Shown one piece after another: positions 8,773 to 16,695 of a DNA stretch of 64,000 bases. A program made the position numbers and the translations under genes. Below the pieces are notes generated by a model. That model worked only from the letters and a program-made list of their open reading frames with translations. It did no database searches and was not told the origin of the DNA. Position 1 is the first letter of the stretch, and each line of letters starts with the position of its first letter. This DNA comes from Paraglaciecola sp030730205 (GTDB taxonomy: Bacteria; Pseudomonadota; Gammaproteobacteria; Enterobacterales; Alteromonadaceae). The stretch covers positions 372,001 through 436,000 of the forward strand of contig NZ_JBGQOM010000001.1 in NCBI RefSeq assembly GCF_052119645.1, read 5' to 3'.

Positions 8773-9312
8773 TCACTGACTGTTGTGATCCACCCAAATG
8801 ATTTTACTGGTATCGAAACCAGCTTCTCGCGCTTGCTCGACAAGTTGTGCTTGCAATTCTGTCGAAAGCTGTGGCGTTCTCGCCAACAGCCAAAAATAGT
8901 CACGATCAGGGCCCGTGATCAGCGCATAATTATAGTGTTGTTTATCTAATTCAAATATCACGTAACTGGCATAAAAAGGACCAAAAAATGACACTTTTAA
9001 ATGGCCAACATCGCTGCTGTTAACAAAATAGGCCTTACCTTGAGCTTCATCCCATTCTTGCTTTTTAGGATTAAAACCTCGATTCAGCACACTGACGCCA
9101 CCGTCGTCGCGCATTGAATATTCAGCTGTTACCTGCTGTAGTCCCTCTTCAAAAGAATGGTCGAAACGTCCTATCTCGTACCATTTACCTAAATATCGTG
9201 GTAATTCAAAATTATTCACTGGCTTAATCCCCTCAGGGACAGCAGTGCAGGCAACGAGCATATTTAGGCTCGTTATACTCAATATCAGTTTTAAGAAGTG
9301 GCCTGCTTTCAT
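8773..9312 (-). CDS. blc: Outer-membrane lipocalin Blc
   Basis: A 179-residue lipoprotein. The N-terminus ends in the lipobox LVAC followed by TAVPEG, so it is lipidated and, lacking Asp at +2, predicted for the outer membrane. The lipocalin G-x-W motif is visible in YLGKWYEIGRFDHSFEEGL, and YALITGPDRDYFWLLARTP is the conserved Blc strand region. Bacterial lipocalins bind lysophospholipids and other lipids and are linked to envelope stress. The cupin gene upstream ends 17 bases away, so they probably form an operon. Confidence 0.93.
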   Translation of the reverse strand: MKAGHFLKLILSITSLNMLVACTAVPEGIKPVNNFELPRYLGKWYEIGRFDHSFEEGLQQVTAEYSMRDDGGVSVLNRGFNPKKQEWDEAQGKAYFVNSSDVGHLKVSFFGPFYASYVIFELDKQHYNYALITGPDRDYFWLLARTPQLSTELQAQLVEQAREAGFDTSKIIWVDHNSQ

Positions 9313-9329
9313 CTCGACTTTATTCCTGC

Positions 9330-9986
9330 TTAGTTGGGTAAATGCCCGGTTTTCACCAATATAATGGTCTCTTGATTTTCAACAAAAGGTTGGTGCTGGC
9401 TTAAATGCGGGCTTCGGATCCACGTTAAAGCGGGATAACGACCGTGTTCATCACAAAACTCACCTTTAAGTACGAATATTTCTTCCCCGCCCCAATGACG
9501 ATGTGGATTAAAGCGAGTATTACTGCGCCACTTCACTAGTGCAGTATTTTGTGCTTCAAAGCTATGTAAGGGCATAACATGTAATCCCTCAACCATGCCT
9601 TGTAGCCAAGGCTGCTCGTTAGTATTAATAACTGTTTGCAGTTGGTCTTGTGCATCAAAGTAACAAAGTTTAACCAATAAAGTGCAGCCCTCTTTTGAAA
9701 AAGGCGCATGAGCACTGCCAGCGGGATTACGCAGATAAGTTCCCGCCGGATAATCGCCGTTTTCGTCAGAGAAAACGCCCTCTAAAACGAATATTTCTTC
9801 ACCAAAAGGATGTTGGTGAGTCGGAAAAGCTGAGCCCGGTGCATACCGCACAATTGAGGTGGCTCTGCCTCTTTCTGCTTCTTGTCGTTCCAGTTTTTTT
9901 CGGGTGATGCCTTTGGCTGGCGATGGCTCCCAAGCCATAGAAGATGTCTCAATTACCACCTTGTGACTGTAGTCTTGATTTAGCAT
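9330..9986 (-). CDS. Tandem cupin protein (ChrR-like cupins)
   Basis: A 218-residue protein with two cupin domains. The first has FPTHQHPFGEEIFVLEGVF near residue 58, and the second repeats the pattern as NPHRHWGGEEIFVLKGEF near residue 162; both keep the H-x-H...E metal ligands. The arrangement resembles the cupin half of ChrR anti-sigma factors, but the zinc-binding anti-sigma N-terminus is absent, so an anti-sigma role is unlikely. It could be a metal-dependent dioxygenase or binding protein. It is the upstream gene of the blc pair. Confidence 0.8.
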   Translation of the reverse strand: MLNQDYSHKVVIETSSMAWEPSPAKGITRKKLERQEAERGRATSIVRYAPGSAFPTHQHPFGEEIFVLEGVFSDENGDYPAGTYLRNPAGSAHAPFSKEGCTLLVKLCYFDAQDQLQTVINTNEQPWLQGMVEGLHVMPLHSFEAQNTALVKWRSNTRFNPHRHWGGEEIFVLKGEFCDEHGRYPALTWIRSPHLSQHQPFVENQETIILVKTGHLPN

Positions 9987-10058
9987 GATTTATTGAACAT
10001 AAGTAAGTTTGTGCTCTTATACTTTGAGCATAAGATAATGGATGTATTTGAGCAAAAA

Positions 10059-10082
10059 ACAAGAGCGCCGGAGCGCTCTTGT
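10059..10082 (-). terminator. Rho-independent terminator after the outer-membrane protein gene
   Basis: A perfect 10-base stem (ACAAGAGCGC / GCGCTCTTGT) with a 4-base loop is flanked by an A-run on its left, which is a T-run on the minus strand. It lies 28 bases beyond the stop of the minus-strand gene. The TTTT on the right means it could also work weakly for rightward transcripts. Confidence 0.88.
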
Positions 10083-10109
10083 TTTGCATATTGTCATAAT
10101 ATTATGAGC

Positions 10110-10853
10110 CTAGAAGCGCAAAGTGGCACCGAGGTTGTACAGAGTAGTCGATCCAATATTATCATCCATATAAGACACTGCAGCTGATACAGCAAAATGC
10201 TCACTAACAAACCATTGGCTGCGCACAGTACTTAAACCATCACTGAAACCATCAGACCATTCATAGCCCAAACCAAGGGATAAATTACGGTTCAAATAAT
10301 AGTCAGCCGATACGGCAAAACTATCATCAAAGTCGTCAGGATTAATATACGTGCCTTCTAGACTAACAAACCTATCACCTCCTAAATCAAATAGCTTTTT
10401 ACTGGCTAAGCTAAAAGCTTGATAGTTCATATCGTCATCAAATTGCGTATCAACCGATACCGACCAATCACGACTTAAATAGTAACCGCCACCCAGTGTA
10501 TAAATATTTTCTGAATAACCATTTAGGTGCTGAACGTCAGCGTTTAAAAATAAACCTGTATTTTGCAATACGTATGTTCCACCAACTGCCCAACTATTTA
10601 GATTCTCGTCATCGAAATCAGAGCGAGTAAAAAATGCTTCCACTGAACTTTGCAAATCAAGAAAACTCGCTTCAGCTAGCGGCCCCTTGTTTGTATTGAT
10701 GCTATCGAAGTAGTAACTCCCACCGACTGAATACACTTTAAGCTCATCCGCTTTTAATGCTGCCCCGTTGAGTTCAGTGTTAAAATTTGCATGGGCAACA
10801 CCGCTGATAAGACTAATAGTGAAGAGTGAAGCTGCAAAAGCTATTTTTTTCAT
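10110..10853 (-). CDS. Putative outer-membrane beta-barrel protein
   Basis: A 247-residue secreted protein with signal peptide MKKIAFAASLFTISLISG ending AHA. The mature part alternates short amphipathic strands (YSVGGSYYFDSI, NSWAVGGTYVLQNTG, NLSLGLGYEWSDGFS) and ends with phenylalanine (NLGATLRF), the usual C-terminal signal for BAM-mediated insertion. It resembles the small putative porins found in Alteromonadales and Shewanella. About ten strands seem likely by eye. It is monocistronic, with a strong terminator after it. Transport specificity is unknown. Confidence 0.8.
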   Translation of the reverse strand: MKKIAFAASLFTISLISGVAHANFNTELNGAALKADELKVYSVGGSYYFDSINTNKGPLAEASFLDLQSSVEAFFTRSDFDDENLNSWAVGGTYVLQNTGLFLNADVQHLNGYSENIYTLGGGYYLSRDWSVSVDTQFDDDMNYQAFSLASKKLFDLGGDRFVSLEGTYINPDDFDDSFAVSADYYLNRNLSLGLGYEWSDGFSDGLSTVRSQWFVSEHFAVSAAVSYMDDNIGSTTLYNLGATLRF

Positions 10854-11173
10854 TTGTTACTTTTCCTTAAATAAAAAATCGAATTGACTCAGATAAAAAA
10901 TCCACAAAAATGTTTAGCACTAAGTGAAAAAACTAATTTCTATAGCGGCTAAACGTGCGACATTTATACGGTTATTGAGCTTAACCATAACTGAATAAAC
11001 TCTGAATTTACTCGCATAACGTGAAGCCACGTACTGGCGATGCTATCTCCCTCAGCTTCGCATTGTCTCCTTGGATATTTGTCATATTTATGGAGATCAA
11101 TTCATCAGTGTGTGAACGTCACTTTCGACAAGCTGTTACACTGCCTCCACTACGTTTTTCATTACTGAGAGTT
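10854..11173. other. Divergent intergenic region
   Basis: About 320 bases separate the minus-strand outer-membrane protein gene from the plus-strand dehydrogenase-like gene. Promoters for both should lie here. The coding frame of the plus gene stays open to 11021, but the conserved protein begins at 11174-11180, so I treat the earlier part as leader. I see no clear operator. Confidence 0.45.
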
Positions 11174-12301
11174 ATGACTATGCAATCATCCAAACAACTA
11201 TTTACTTTGATTACCTCAGAAGGGCAGTTAGAAATGACACTGCGTGAGGTTAACGTTCCTACTCCTAAACCTCATGAGGTTGTGGTACGAATTGAAGCTG
11301 CGCCAATTAATCCCTCTGATATGTGGCCAATGTTTGGTCCGGCTAATCTAGCAGAAGCAACACTCGATAAAGCCAAAATGAAGCTACATGCAGCCCTATA
11401 TCCTGGCATGTTGAGCCGAATTTCATCTCGTTTAGACCAAGAACTACCCATTGGTAATGAAGGCGCCGGCACGGTAGTCGCCGCTGGAGAACACCCTGCC
11501 GCCCAAGCCATGATAGGTAAAACCGTTGCGGTTTTATCCGGTGCAACATATGCAGAATACTGCTGCGTACCGATGCAAGCGTGTATCGTTCATCATGAGA
11601 ATACGTCAGCCAAGGACGCCGCCTCTTCTTTTGTTAACCCTTTGACGGCACTGGGTATGGTGGAAACCATGCGAATGGAAGGTCACAGCGCTTTAGTCCA
11701 CACGGCCGCTGCATCAGCTTTAGGTCAAATGCTCAACAAAATTTGCTTAGCCCAAGGAGTAAAACTCGTCAACGTAGTTCGCAATCAACAGCAAGCCACA
11801 CTACTGAAAAACATTGGCGCGCAGTATATTTGTGATTCTTCTGCAGCCAGCTTTAAGAAAGACTTACTTATGGCCATAGAAGAAACCGGTGCAACCTTAG
11901 CTTTTGACGCAATCGGCGGTGGTGAGTTAGTCAGTGATATTCTGGCGGCAATGGAGCGCGTAGGCAGTAAGGATGCAAAAGGTTTCAATACTTATGGCTC
12001 AGCGTCTAATAAGCAAGTGTACATATATGGCGGCTTGGATTTTTCACCAACGATTCTAAACCGAGCTTTCGGCATGACCTGGAGTGTGGGTGGTTGGCTA
12101 TTAATGCGCTTTTTAGGCAAACTTCAACCAGAACGCGTTGCTCAATTGCATAAACAAGTCGCTGATGAAATTAAAACGACTTTTGCTACAACCTTTACTG
12201 ATGAACTAAGCTTTGAACAGGCACTTACTCCCGCCACTATTGCACAATACAATGCTAAAAAGACAGGCGCTAAATACTTCATTAATCCAAGTAAAGTCTA
12301 A
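11174..12301 (+). CDS. Zinc-independent medium-chain dehydrogenase/reductase (quinone oxidoreductase-like)
   Basis: About 375 residues of the MDR superfamily. The N-terminal GroES-like domain shows PTPKPHEVVVRIEAAPINPSD and the later GNEGAGTVVAAG. The Rossmann half shows ALVHTAAASALGQMLNKI, a variant of the usual nucleotide-binding AxGGVG motif. Catalytic zinc ligands of alcohol dehydrogenases are not evident, so a quinone or enone reductase activity with NAD(P)H is likely. Starts at 11174 and 11180 are both possible; GAGAG at 11167-11171 is better spaced for 11180. The frame is open further upstream, but that extension does not look like protein. A strong hairpin follows the stop. Confidence 0.86.
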   Translation: MTMQSSKQLFTLITSEGQLEMTLREVNVPTPKPHEVVVRIEAAPINPSDMWPMFGPANLAEATLDKAKMKLHAALYPGMLSRISSRLDQELPIGNEGAGTVVAAGEHPAAQAMIGKTVAVLSGATYAEYCCVPMQACIVHHENTSAKDAASSFVNPLTALGMVETMRMEGHSALVHTAAASALGQMLNKICLAQGVKLVNVVRNQQQATLLKNIGAQYICDSSAASFKKDLLMAIEETGATLAFDAIGGGELVSDILAAMERVGSKDAKGFNTYGSASNKQVYIYGGLDFSPTILNRAFGMTWSVGGWLLMRFLGKLQPERVAQLHKQVADEIKTTFATTFTDELSFEQALTPATIAQYNAKKTGAKYFINPSKV

Positions 12302-12309
12302 ATTTTGAT

Positions 12310-12351
12310 ATACCTTGATCAAGCTTCGTTATTGAAGCTTGGTCAAGGTAT
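12310..12351. repeat. 18-base hairpin after the MDR gene
   Basis: The arms 12310-12327 and 12334-12351 pair over 18 positions with a single G-T wobble and a 6-base loop. It begins 8 bases after the stop of the preceding gene. It has no T-run, so it may stabilise the mRNA 3' end or act with Rho rather than as a classical terminator. Confidence 0.75.
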
Positions 12352-12462
12352 GTTCAACTGGAACTCATTCGGTTAAAAAAATATACTTTCATACGGCTTT
12401 TCGTTTAATCAAACCACAAACTACGCTAAGATAAGCATGTTTTTTCACACTAAGAGTTTTGC

Positions 12463-13239
12463 ATGCTACGCTTATTTTTCTTGTTTATTTGCTTTTGGCA
12501 CCTGCCTTTAAAAGCTGAAAAATACACAGTCGCGTCACAAGATTTTAATTACTACCCTCATTATAATTTTCAATCAAAAACTGACAAAGGTTTAATTTGG
12601 GCGGTTCTCCAGGCTTTTAGCGAATACAGCGGGCACGAATTTAGTTACGACACCATGCCTGTTTTACGACTACAGAGGGAGCTTGAGAAAGGTACCGTTG
12701 ATTTAGTTTATCCAGATAACCCTTTGTTTGATAACGCTGACGCTTTTGCACTGGGTAAATACTACAGTGATACGATTGTACAAACTTTGGGTGGTACAAT
12801 GGTAGAAGCTACCCGAGTCAATCAAGACATAACTAAAATTAGACGTTTAAGTATTCCATTAGGGTTCACACCTCAGTTAGGCTGGTTGCAACAAATTGAA
12901 AAAGGCAAAGTAAAACTAATCTCAGTGGTCACGCCGCTTGCTGAGCTTCATTTATTAGCTTTAGGCAGAGTGGATGCTGCTGAAGTCGACTATTTTGTTA
13001 GTCAATATCAGATACAAAACAACCCTGATTTTAAACAATTTCGCTTTGATCCTACCCTACCGAATTCAGCGGTAGATTTTAAATTATCTACCATTAAGCA
13101 GATAGGCTTAATTGACGAAATTAACGATTTCATGCACTCTCACCCCGAAATTATTCGTAAAATCAAACTGCAATATGGCATCTCAGAGCCCGAATTAATC
13201 ATACAGAATTTGATGAGTTCTGTGCCTCGATCCCATTGA
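12463..13239 (+). CDS. Periplasmic substrate-binding-like protein, orphan
   Basis: A 258-residue secreted protein. Its signal peptide is MLRLFFLFICFWHLPLKA, with the mature part starting EKYTVASQDFNYYPHY. The pattern (YTVASQDF..YPHYN, later LGRVDAAEVDYFVSQYQ) is that of type 2 periplasmic binding folds related to SBP_bac_3, seen as solo proteins in many Alteromonadales. No transporter is adjacent. The ligand is unknown, and a role as an environmental sensor partner is only conjecture. Confidence 0.72.
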   Translation: MLRLFFLFICFWHLPLKAEKYTVASQDFNYYPHYNFQSKTDKGLIWAVLQAFSEYSGHEFSYDTMPVLRLQRELEKGTVDLVYPDNPLFDNADAFALGKYYSDTIVQTLGGTMVEATRVNQDITKIRRLSIPLGFTPQLGWLQQIEKGKVKLISVVTPLAELHLLALGRVDAAEVDYFVSQYQIQNNPDFKQFRFDPTLPNSAVDFKLSTIKQIGLIDEINDFMHSHPEIIRKIKLQYGISEPELIIQNLMSSVPRSH

Positions 13240-13327
13240 TGTAGTCGGCCATTTACGTCCTTATTTTCGCCTTAAATGGGCAGTTTTATTAAACACTAAT
13301 TGGCAGATAATCACTCTTTTATTCTAC

Positions 13328-13492
13328 TTAGCGCCCGTCGACGGTATGCGGATTGGCGGCAAAATACACATGTTTGACCTTACCCCAATGGATGAGCAAT
13401 TCCCCGGTGCGAGTCGAAAGTCTCAGGCCCCATCGTCTTTTCAGTCGCTTAATCGTTAACGTCAAGAAAGCACCTACTACCCAACGCTGCAT
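13328..13492 (-). CDS. Small open frame of doubtful coding status
   Basis: An ATG at 13492 opens a 54-residue frame rich in basic residues (LTLTIKRLKRRWGLRLSTRT) ending NPHTVDGR. No good ribosome site precedes it. The composition looks different from the surroundings, so it may be the remnant of a larger transferred gene. I do not recognise the protein. Confidence 0.2.
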   Translation of the reverse strand: MQRWVVGAFLTLTIKRLKRRWGLRLSTRTGELLIHWGKVKHVYFAANPHTVDGR

Positions 13493-13514
13493 AGCTCGTC
13501 GACCAATAATTATA

Positions 13515-13528
13515 TTGACTTAAATCAA
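13515..13528. promoter_or_regulatory. FNR/Anr-like box
   Basis: TTGAC-TTAA-ATCAA matches the FNR consensus TTGAT-N4-ATCAA at 9 of 10 defined positions. It sits about 50 bases ahead of the regulator gene whose product precedes a cytochrome bd oxidase, a common FNR-controlled target. TTGACT at its left edge could equally be a -35 element paired with TAAACT at 13537-13542. Function is inferred. Confidence 0.55.
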
Positions 13529-13541
13529 ACAATGTTTAAAC

Positions 13542-13565
13542 TTTCAGAAATTACTGAAATTTCAG
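13542..13565. promoter_or_regulatory. Three-half-site dyad, likely autoregulatory operator
   Basis: The half-site TTTCAG occurs at 13542-13547, inverted as CTGAAA at 13554-13559, and again direct at 13560-13565. The last two form the perfect 12-base palindrome CTGAAATTTCAG. The element lies 11 bases before the regulator start at 13577, overlapping where transcription should begin. That position fits autorepression by the MarR/GbsR-type product. Confidence 0.55.
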
Positions 13566-13576
13566 AAGGTAAATGT

Positions 13577-14128
13577 ATGCAACTTACTCCAATGATTGAA
13601 TCATTTGTAATGCACTTTGGTGAAATGGGCAGCCGATGGGGCTTTAATCGCACAGTAGGGCAAATTGTGGCGCTATTAGTAGTGAGTGAAGAACCCATCA
13701 CAGCAAATGATATTGCCGATGCCTTACGTATTTCTCGCGGGAACGTCAGCATGGGGTTAAAAGAATTGCAGGCGTGGCGCTTAGTGCAACTTCAACACAA
13801 ACCCGGTGATCGAAAAGAGTACTTTCAGGCTAATGGCAGCATTTGGGATATGGCTAACAGGGTCTTTGAAGAGCGGCGTAAACGGGAGATGGATCCAACG
13901 TTGAGTTTATTGCGCGATATTCTGCTCGATGAACCTGCTAACCAACAAGAGGTGCACGCGCAACAAAAATTCCAAGAAGTTCATGATTTACTTGAAGGGA
14001 TCACAAAATGGTCAAGCGAGCTACAGCGTTTAAGTCCAGAAAAACTTAATGCCCTAATGAAGTTGGGTTCTGGGGTGGGCAAGGTACTTGATATTAAAGA
14101 TAAGCTTTTGGCTAAATCAAAAAGTTAA
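13577..14128 (+). CDS. GbsR/MarR family transcriptional regulator
   Basis: About 183 residues with a winged-helix DNA-binding domain: NRTVGQIVALLVVSEEPITA, then NDIADALRISRGNVSMGLKE as the recognition region, then a wing ending HKPGDRKEYFQ. This is the GbsR-type subgroup, often next to transporter or respiratory genes. ATG 13577 is chosen because AAGG lies 7 bases before it; the frame opens earlier at 13532, but that would bury the palindromic operator in coding sequence. The regulator is 33 bases upstream of cydA and probably in the same transcript, so it likely controls oxidase expression. Confidence 0.85.
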   Translation: MQLTPMIESFVMHFGEMGSRWGFNRTVGQIVALLVVSEEPITANDIADALRISRGNVSMGLKELQAWRLVQLQHKPGDRKEYFQANGSIWDMANRVFEERRKREMDPTLSLLRDILLDEPANQQEVHAQQKFQEVHDLLEGITKWSSELQRLSPEKLNALMKLGSGVGKVLDIKDKLLAKSKS

Positions 14129-14161
14129 TTAGTATTCACTTTCAACATAATCGAGGATTAT

Positions 14162-15544
14162 ATGGTCGATGTACTACTGCTTTCAAGAATGCAGTTTGCC
14201 GCTAATATTAGCTTTCACATACTTTTTCCTAGTATCACTATTGCGCTTGGCTGGTTCTTATTCTATTTCAAATTACGCTTTAATTTGAGTGGTCATCCGG
14301 TGTGGATGCGCATTTATCGATTTTGGGTCAAAGTATTTGCCTTAACCTTTGCATTGGGTGTAGTCAGTGGCATAACGATGTCGTTTCAATTTGGTACAAA
14401 TTGGCCGGGCTTCATGGCGACAGTTGGCAATATTGCTGGTCCCTTACTCGGCTACGAAGTATTAACGGCATTTTTCTTAGAGGCCACATTTTTAGGCATC
14501 ATGCTCTTTGGTATTAATCGGGTACCGCCCTGGGTGCATACTCTGGCAACATTAATTGTCGCAGTGGGCACTACCCTATCAGCCTTTTGGATTATCAGCC
14601 TAAATTCGTGGATGCACACCCCTGCAGGCTTTGAAATGATCGATGGCGTTGCTCACGCGGTTGATTGGTGGGCAATAATATTTAATCCCTCCATGCCCTA
14701 TCGCTTGCTCCACGTTTTGCTTGCTTCAGGTTTGACAGCCGCTTTTTTAATTGCAGGTATCTCAGCTTATCGCATTAGTCGAGGCGATGACAAAAAAGCG
14801 CCGAAGTTAAGCTTAAAGTCTGCCGTTATTGTTGCTGCCATATTGATACCTATTCAAATACTCGTTGGCGATCAACATGGTCTAAATACCCTTGAGCATC
14901 AACCACAAAAAGTGGCAGCAATGGAAGCCGCGTGGGAAACACAAGAAGGATTACCTTTGGTCTTGTTTGCGGTACCCGATGCCAAACAAAAAACCAATCA
15001 TTTTGAAGTGGCTATTCCAAATGGGGCAAGTTTGATACTCACGCATGAACTGCATGGCAAGGTTAAAGGGATTAATGAATTTGAAGAACATCCTCCCGTA
15101 GCACCTGTGTTTTACGCATTTAGGGTGATGCTAGCAACAGGCGGCTTAATGTTACTGATTTCATGGTTTGCAAGCTTTAGCGTGTTACGCAATAAACCGC
15201 TGCCTAAGGTATTGGTCAAGGCTCTGATTTGGATGACCTTTTCAGGCTGGCTTGCAACAATTGCAGGCTGGTATGTCACAGAAATTGGCCGACAACCGTA
15301 CTTAGTGAGTGGTATTTTAACCACTGCCGATGCGGTAACTGATATTCCCTCTGGTAACGTGCTGTTCAGTTTTATTGGGTATCTTGTGGTATACGCGTTA
15401 TTGCTAGTAGCGTATATCAAGACAATATTTCGAATGGCGCGTAATTCTGTATTAATAGAAGAAATAAAACTAGAAGAGCGCAACGCGCAAAAAGGTTTTG
15501 TGCCACTAACTTCGCAACACACTGATTCAGAGGTATCTGTATGA
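14162..15544 (+). CDS. cydA: Cytochrome bd-type quinol oxidase subunit I (short Q-loop, CIO-like)
   Basis: A 460-residue integral membrane subunit that binds the b and d hemes and oxidises quinol while reducing oxygen to water. The N-terminus RMQFAANISFHILFPSITIA contains the conserved heme-ligand histidine, and GRQPYLVSGILTTADAV matches the conserved GRQP signature. It is about 60 residues shorter than E. coli CydA, the difference falling in the Q-loop, which marks the cyanide-insensitive (CioA) branch. Such oxidases give high-affinity or inhibitor-resistant respiration. It overlaps cydB by 4 bases (ATGA). Confidence 0.95.
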   Translation: MVDVLLLSRMQFAANISFHILFPSITIALGWFLFYFKLRFNLSGHPVWMRIYRFWVKVFALTFALGVVSGITMSFQFGTNWPGFMATVGNIAGPLLGYEVLTAFFLEATFLGIMLFGINRVPPWVHTLATLIVAVGTTLSAFWIISLNSWMHTPAGFEMIDGVAHAVDWWAIIFNPSMPYRLLHVLLASGLTAAFLIAGISAYRISRGDDKKAPKLSLKSAVIVAAILIPIQILVGDQHGLNTLEHQPQKVAAMEAAWETQEGLPLVLFAVPDAKQKTNHFEVAIPNGASLILTHELHGKVKGINEFEEHPPVAPVFYAFRVMLATGGLMLLISWFASFSVLRNKPLPKVLVKALIWMTFSGWLATIAGWYVTEIGRQPYLVSGILTTADAVTDIPSGNVLFSFIGYLVVYALLLVAYIKTIFRMARNSVLIEEIKLEERNAQKGFVPLTSQHTDSEVSV

Positions 15545-16539
15545 TAGCCGATCACAATTTACCCATTATATTTGCCGGATTAATGGCCCTTGCCGTGGTG
15601 GTGTATGCCATTTTAGATGGCTACGATCTTGGAGTTGGCGTGCTTTTACCCTTAGATAACGAAGAGCAAAGCGACGAAATGATAGCCTCCATAGGACCGT
15701 TCTGGGACGCCAATGAGACATGGTTAGTGTTAGCCGTTGGCTTGTTACTCATCGCCTTTCCAGAAGCGTACAACTTAGTATTTAAGGAGTTGTATATCCC
15801 TGCATTTGCTTTGTTGATAGGCCTGATTTTGCGTGGTGTAGCGTTTGACTTTAGAGCCAAAGTTCACCTCGATCACAAGCGCACTTGGGATAAAATCTTT
15901 AAACTGGGCTCGATTGTCGCCTCTGCCGCTCAGGGCTATATGCTGGGCATGTATGTTATGGGTTTTGAAAGCTCCCTTCAGGCACATTTTTTTGCTGGCT
16001 TGAGCGCTTTGGGCGTGACTTGTGCGTATGCCTTGATAGGCAGTGCTTGGTTAATCATGAAAACTGAAGGAGAGCTCCAACTCAAAGCAATCTGCTGGGC
16101 CAAACTTACGGGGAAAATCAGTTTTGTCGGCATTATCGCCGTGTGTATTGTTAACCCTTTAATTAATCCCTTTGTTTTTGAGCGTTGGACAAGCGCTCCA
16201 TACGCCTATTTTATGGCCATAATCCCGGTCATTAGTTTTGTGTTGTTATTTGTAGGAAATGCGGTACTAAATCGGCTGCCACTTAAAGATGACCACGGTT
16301 GCTGGCTACCCTTTGTTATTACCTTGGTATTGTTTATCTGTTGCTTTAGTGGACTTGCTTTTAGCTTTTTTCCTTGGGTAGTACCGCAGCAACTCACTAT
16401 TTGGCAAGCAGCAAGTGCTCCCGAGTCCTTACGTTTTATCTTAGTAGGTGCGCTCATTGTGATACCTTGTATCTTGGCCTATACCGCTTTTTCATATCGA
16501 GTATTTTGGGGCAAAGTAGAACATCTGCGTTATTACTAA
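15541..16539 (+). CDS. cydB: Cytochrome bd-type quinol oxidase subunit II
   Basis: A 332-residue subunit with eight or nine hydrophobic segments. The N-terminus shows VVYAILDGYDLGVGVLLPL and FWDANETWLVLAVGLLLIAF, both diagnostic for CydB. It starts at an ATG overlapping the cydA stop. No cydX-sized reading frame follows within the next 150 bases. The CioB-type length (about 335) fits the short CydA partner. Confidence 0.95.
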   Translation: MIADHNLPIIFAGLMALAVVVYAILDGYDLGVGVLLPLDNEEQSDEMIASIGPFWDANETWLVLAVGLLLIAFPEAYNLVFKELYIPAFALLIGLILRGVAFDFRAKVHLDHKRTWDKIFKLGSIVASAAQGYMLGMYVMGFESSLQAHFFAGLSALGVTCAYALIGSAWLIMKTEGELQLKAICWAKLTGKISFVGIIAVCIVNPLINPFVFERWTSAPYAYFMAIIPVISFVLLFVGNAVLNRLPLKDDHGCWLPFVITLVLFICCFSGLAFSFFPWVVPQQLTIWQAASAPESLRFILVGALIVIPCILAYTAFSYRVFWGKVEHLRYY

Positions 16540-16545
16540 TAGCAG

Positions 16546-16592
16546 CATTACTGGGCCGTTCTCTCTAGCGCGGTGGTGACAGCCCAGTAATG
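16546..16592. repeat. Inverted repeat after cydB
   Basis: CATTACTGGGC and GCCCAGTAATG are exact 11-base reverse complements separated by 25 bases. It begins 7 bases after the cydB stop. The loop is long and there is no T-run, so it may be a transcript-end structure or part of the next gene's control region, which starts 15 bases further on. Confidence 0.6.
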
Positions 16593-16606
16593 AATGTGTA
16601 ATAAAT

Positions 16607-16662
16607 AGGTCATTAATCCGTCATTCGAGTGTAATTTAACTGTCACACCCTACTTTTATCCT
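16607..16662 (+). promoter_or_regulatory. Four-unit Pho box with -10 element
   Basis: Four 7-base units with 4-base spacers occur at an exact 11-base period: AGGTCAT, CCGTCAT, GTGTAAT, CTGTCAC (16607-16646). They match the PhoB half-site CTGTCAT at 5, 6, 5 and 6 of 7 positions. TATCCT at 16657-16662 follows 10 bases after the last unit, the spacing PhoB-activated promoters use in place of a -35. The ATG of the next gene is 33 bases further on. PhoB control is a strong inference from spacing and context. Confidence 0.72.
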
Positions 16663-16695
16663 GACTAAAATCAAAATGTTAGTAAAGGATAACGA

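Larger units (their letters stand above)
13240..13576. other. Intergenic region ahead of the GbsR-type regulator and cydAB
   Basis: This 337-base gap holds a 54-codon minus-strand open frame of doubtful status (13328-13492), an FNR-like box (13515-13528) and a three-half-site dyad (13542-13565). The middle part reads more GC-rich than its neighbours by eye and resembles none of the flanking genes. Confidence 0.55.

Noticed and set aside
11021..11173. N-terminal extension of the quinone-oxidoreductase-like gene
   Set aside because: The residues do not fit the MDR family and the conserved domain begins at 11174-11180, where GAGAG is suitably placed.
13532..13576. Upstream in-frame start of the GbsR-type regulator
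   Set aside because: It has no ribosome site and would place the three-half-site operator inside the coding region. ATG 13577 has a well-spaced AAGG.
16540..16695. A cydX gene after cydB
   Set aside because: No frame in this interval encodes a small membrane peptide. CIO-type oxidases often lack CydX nearby.
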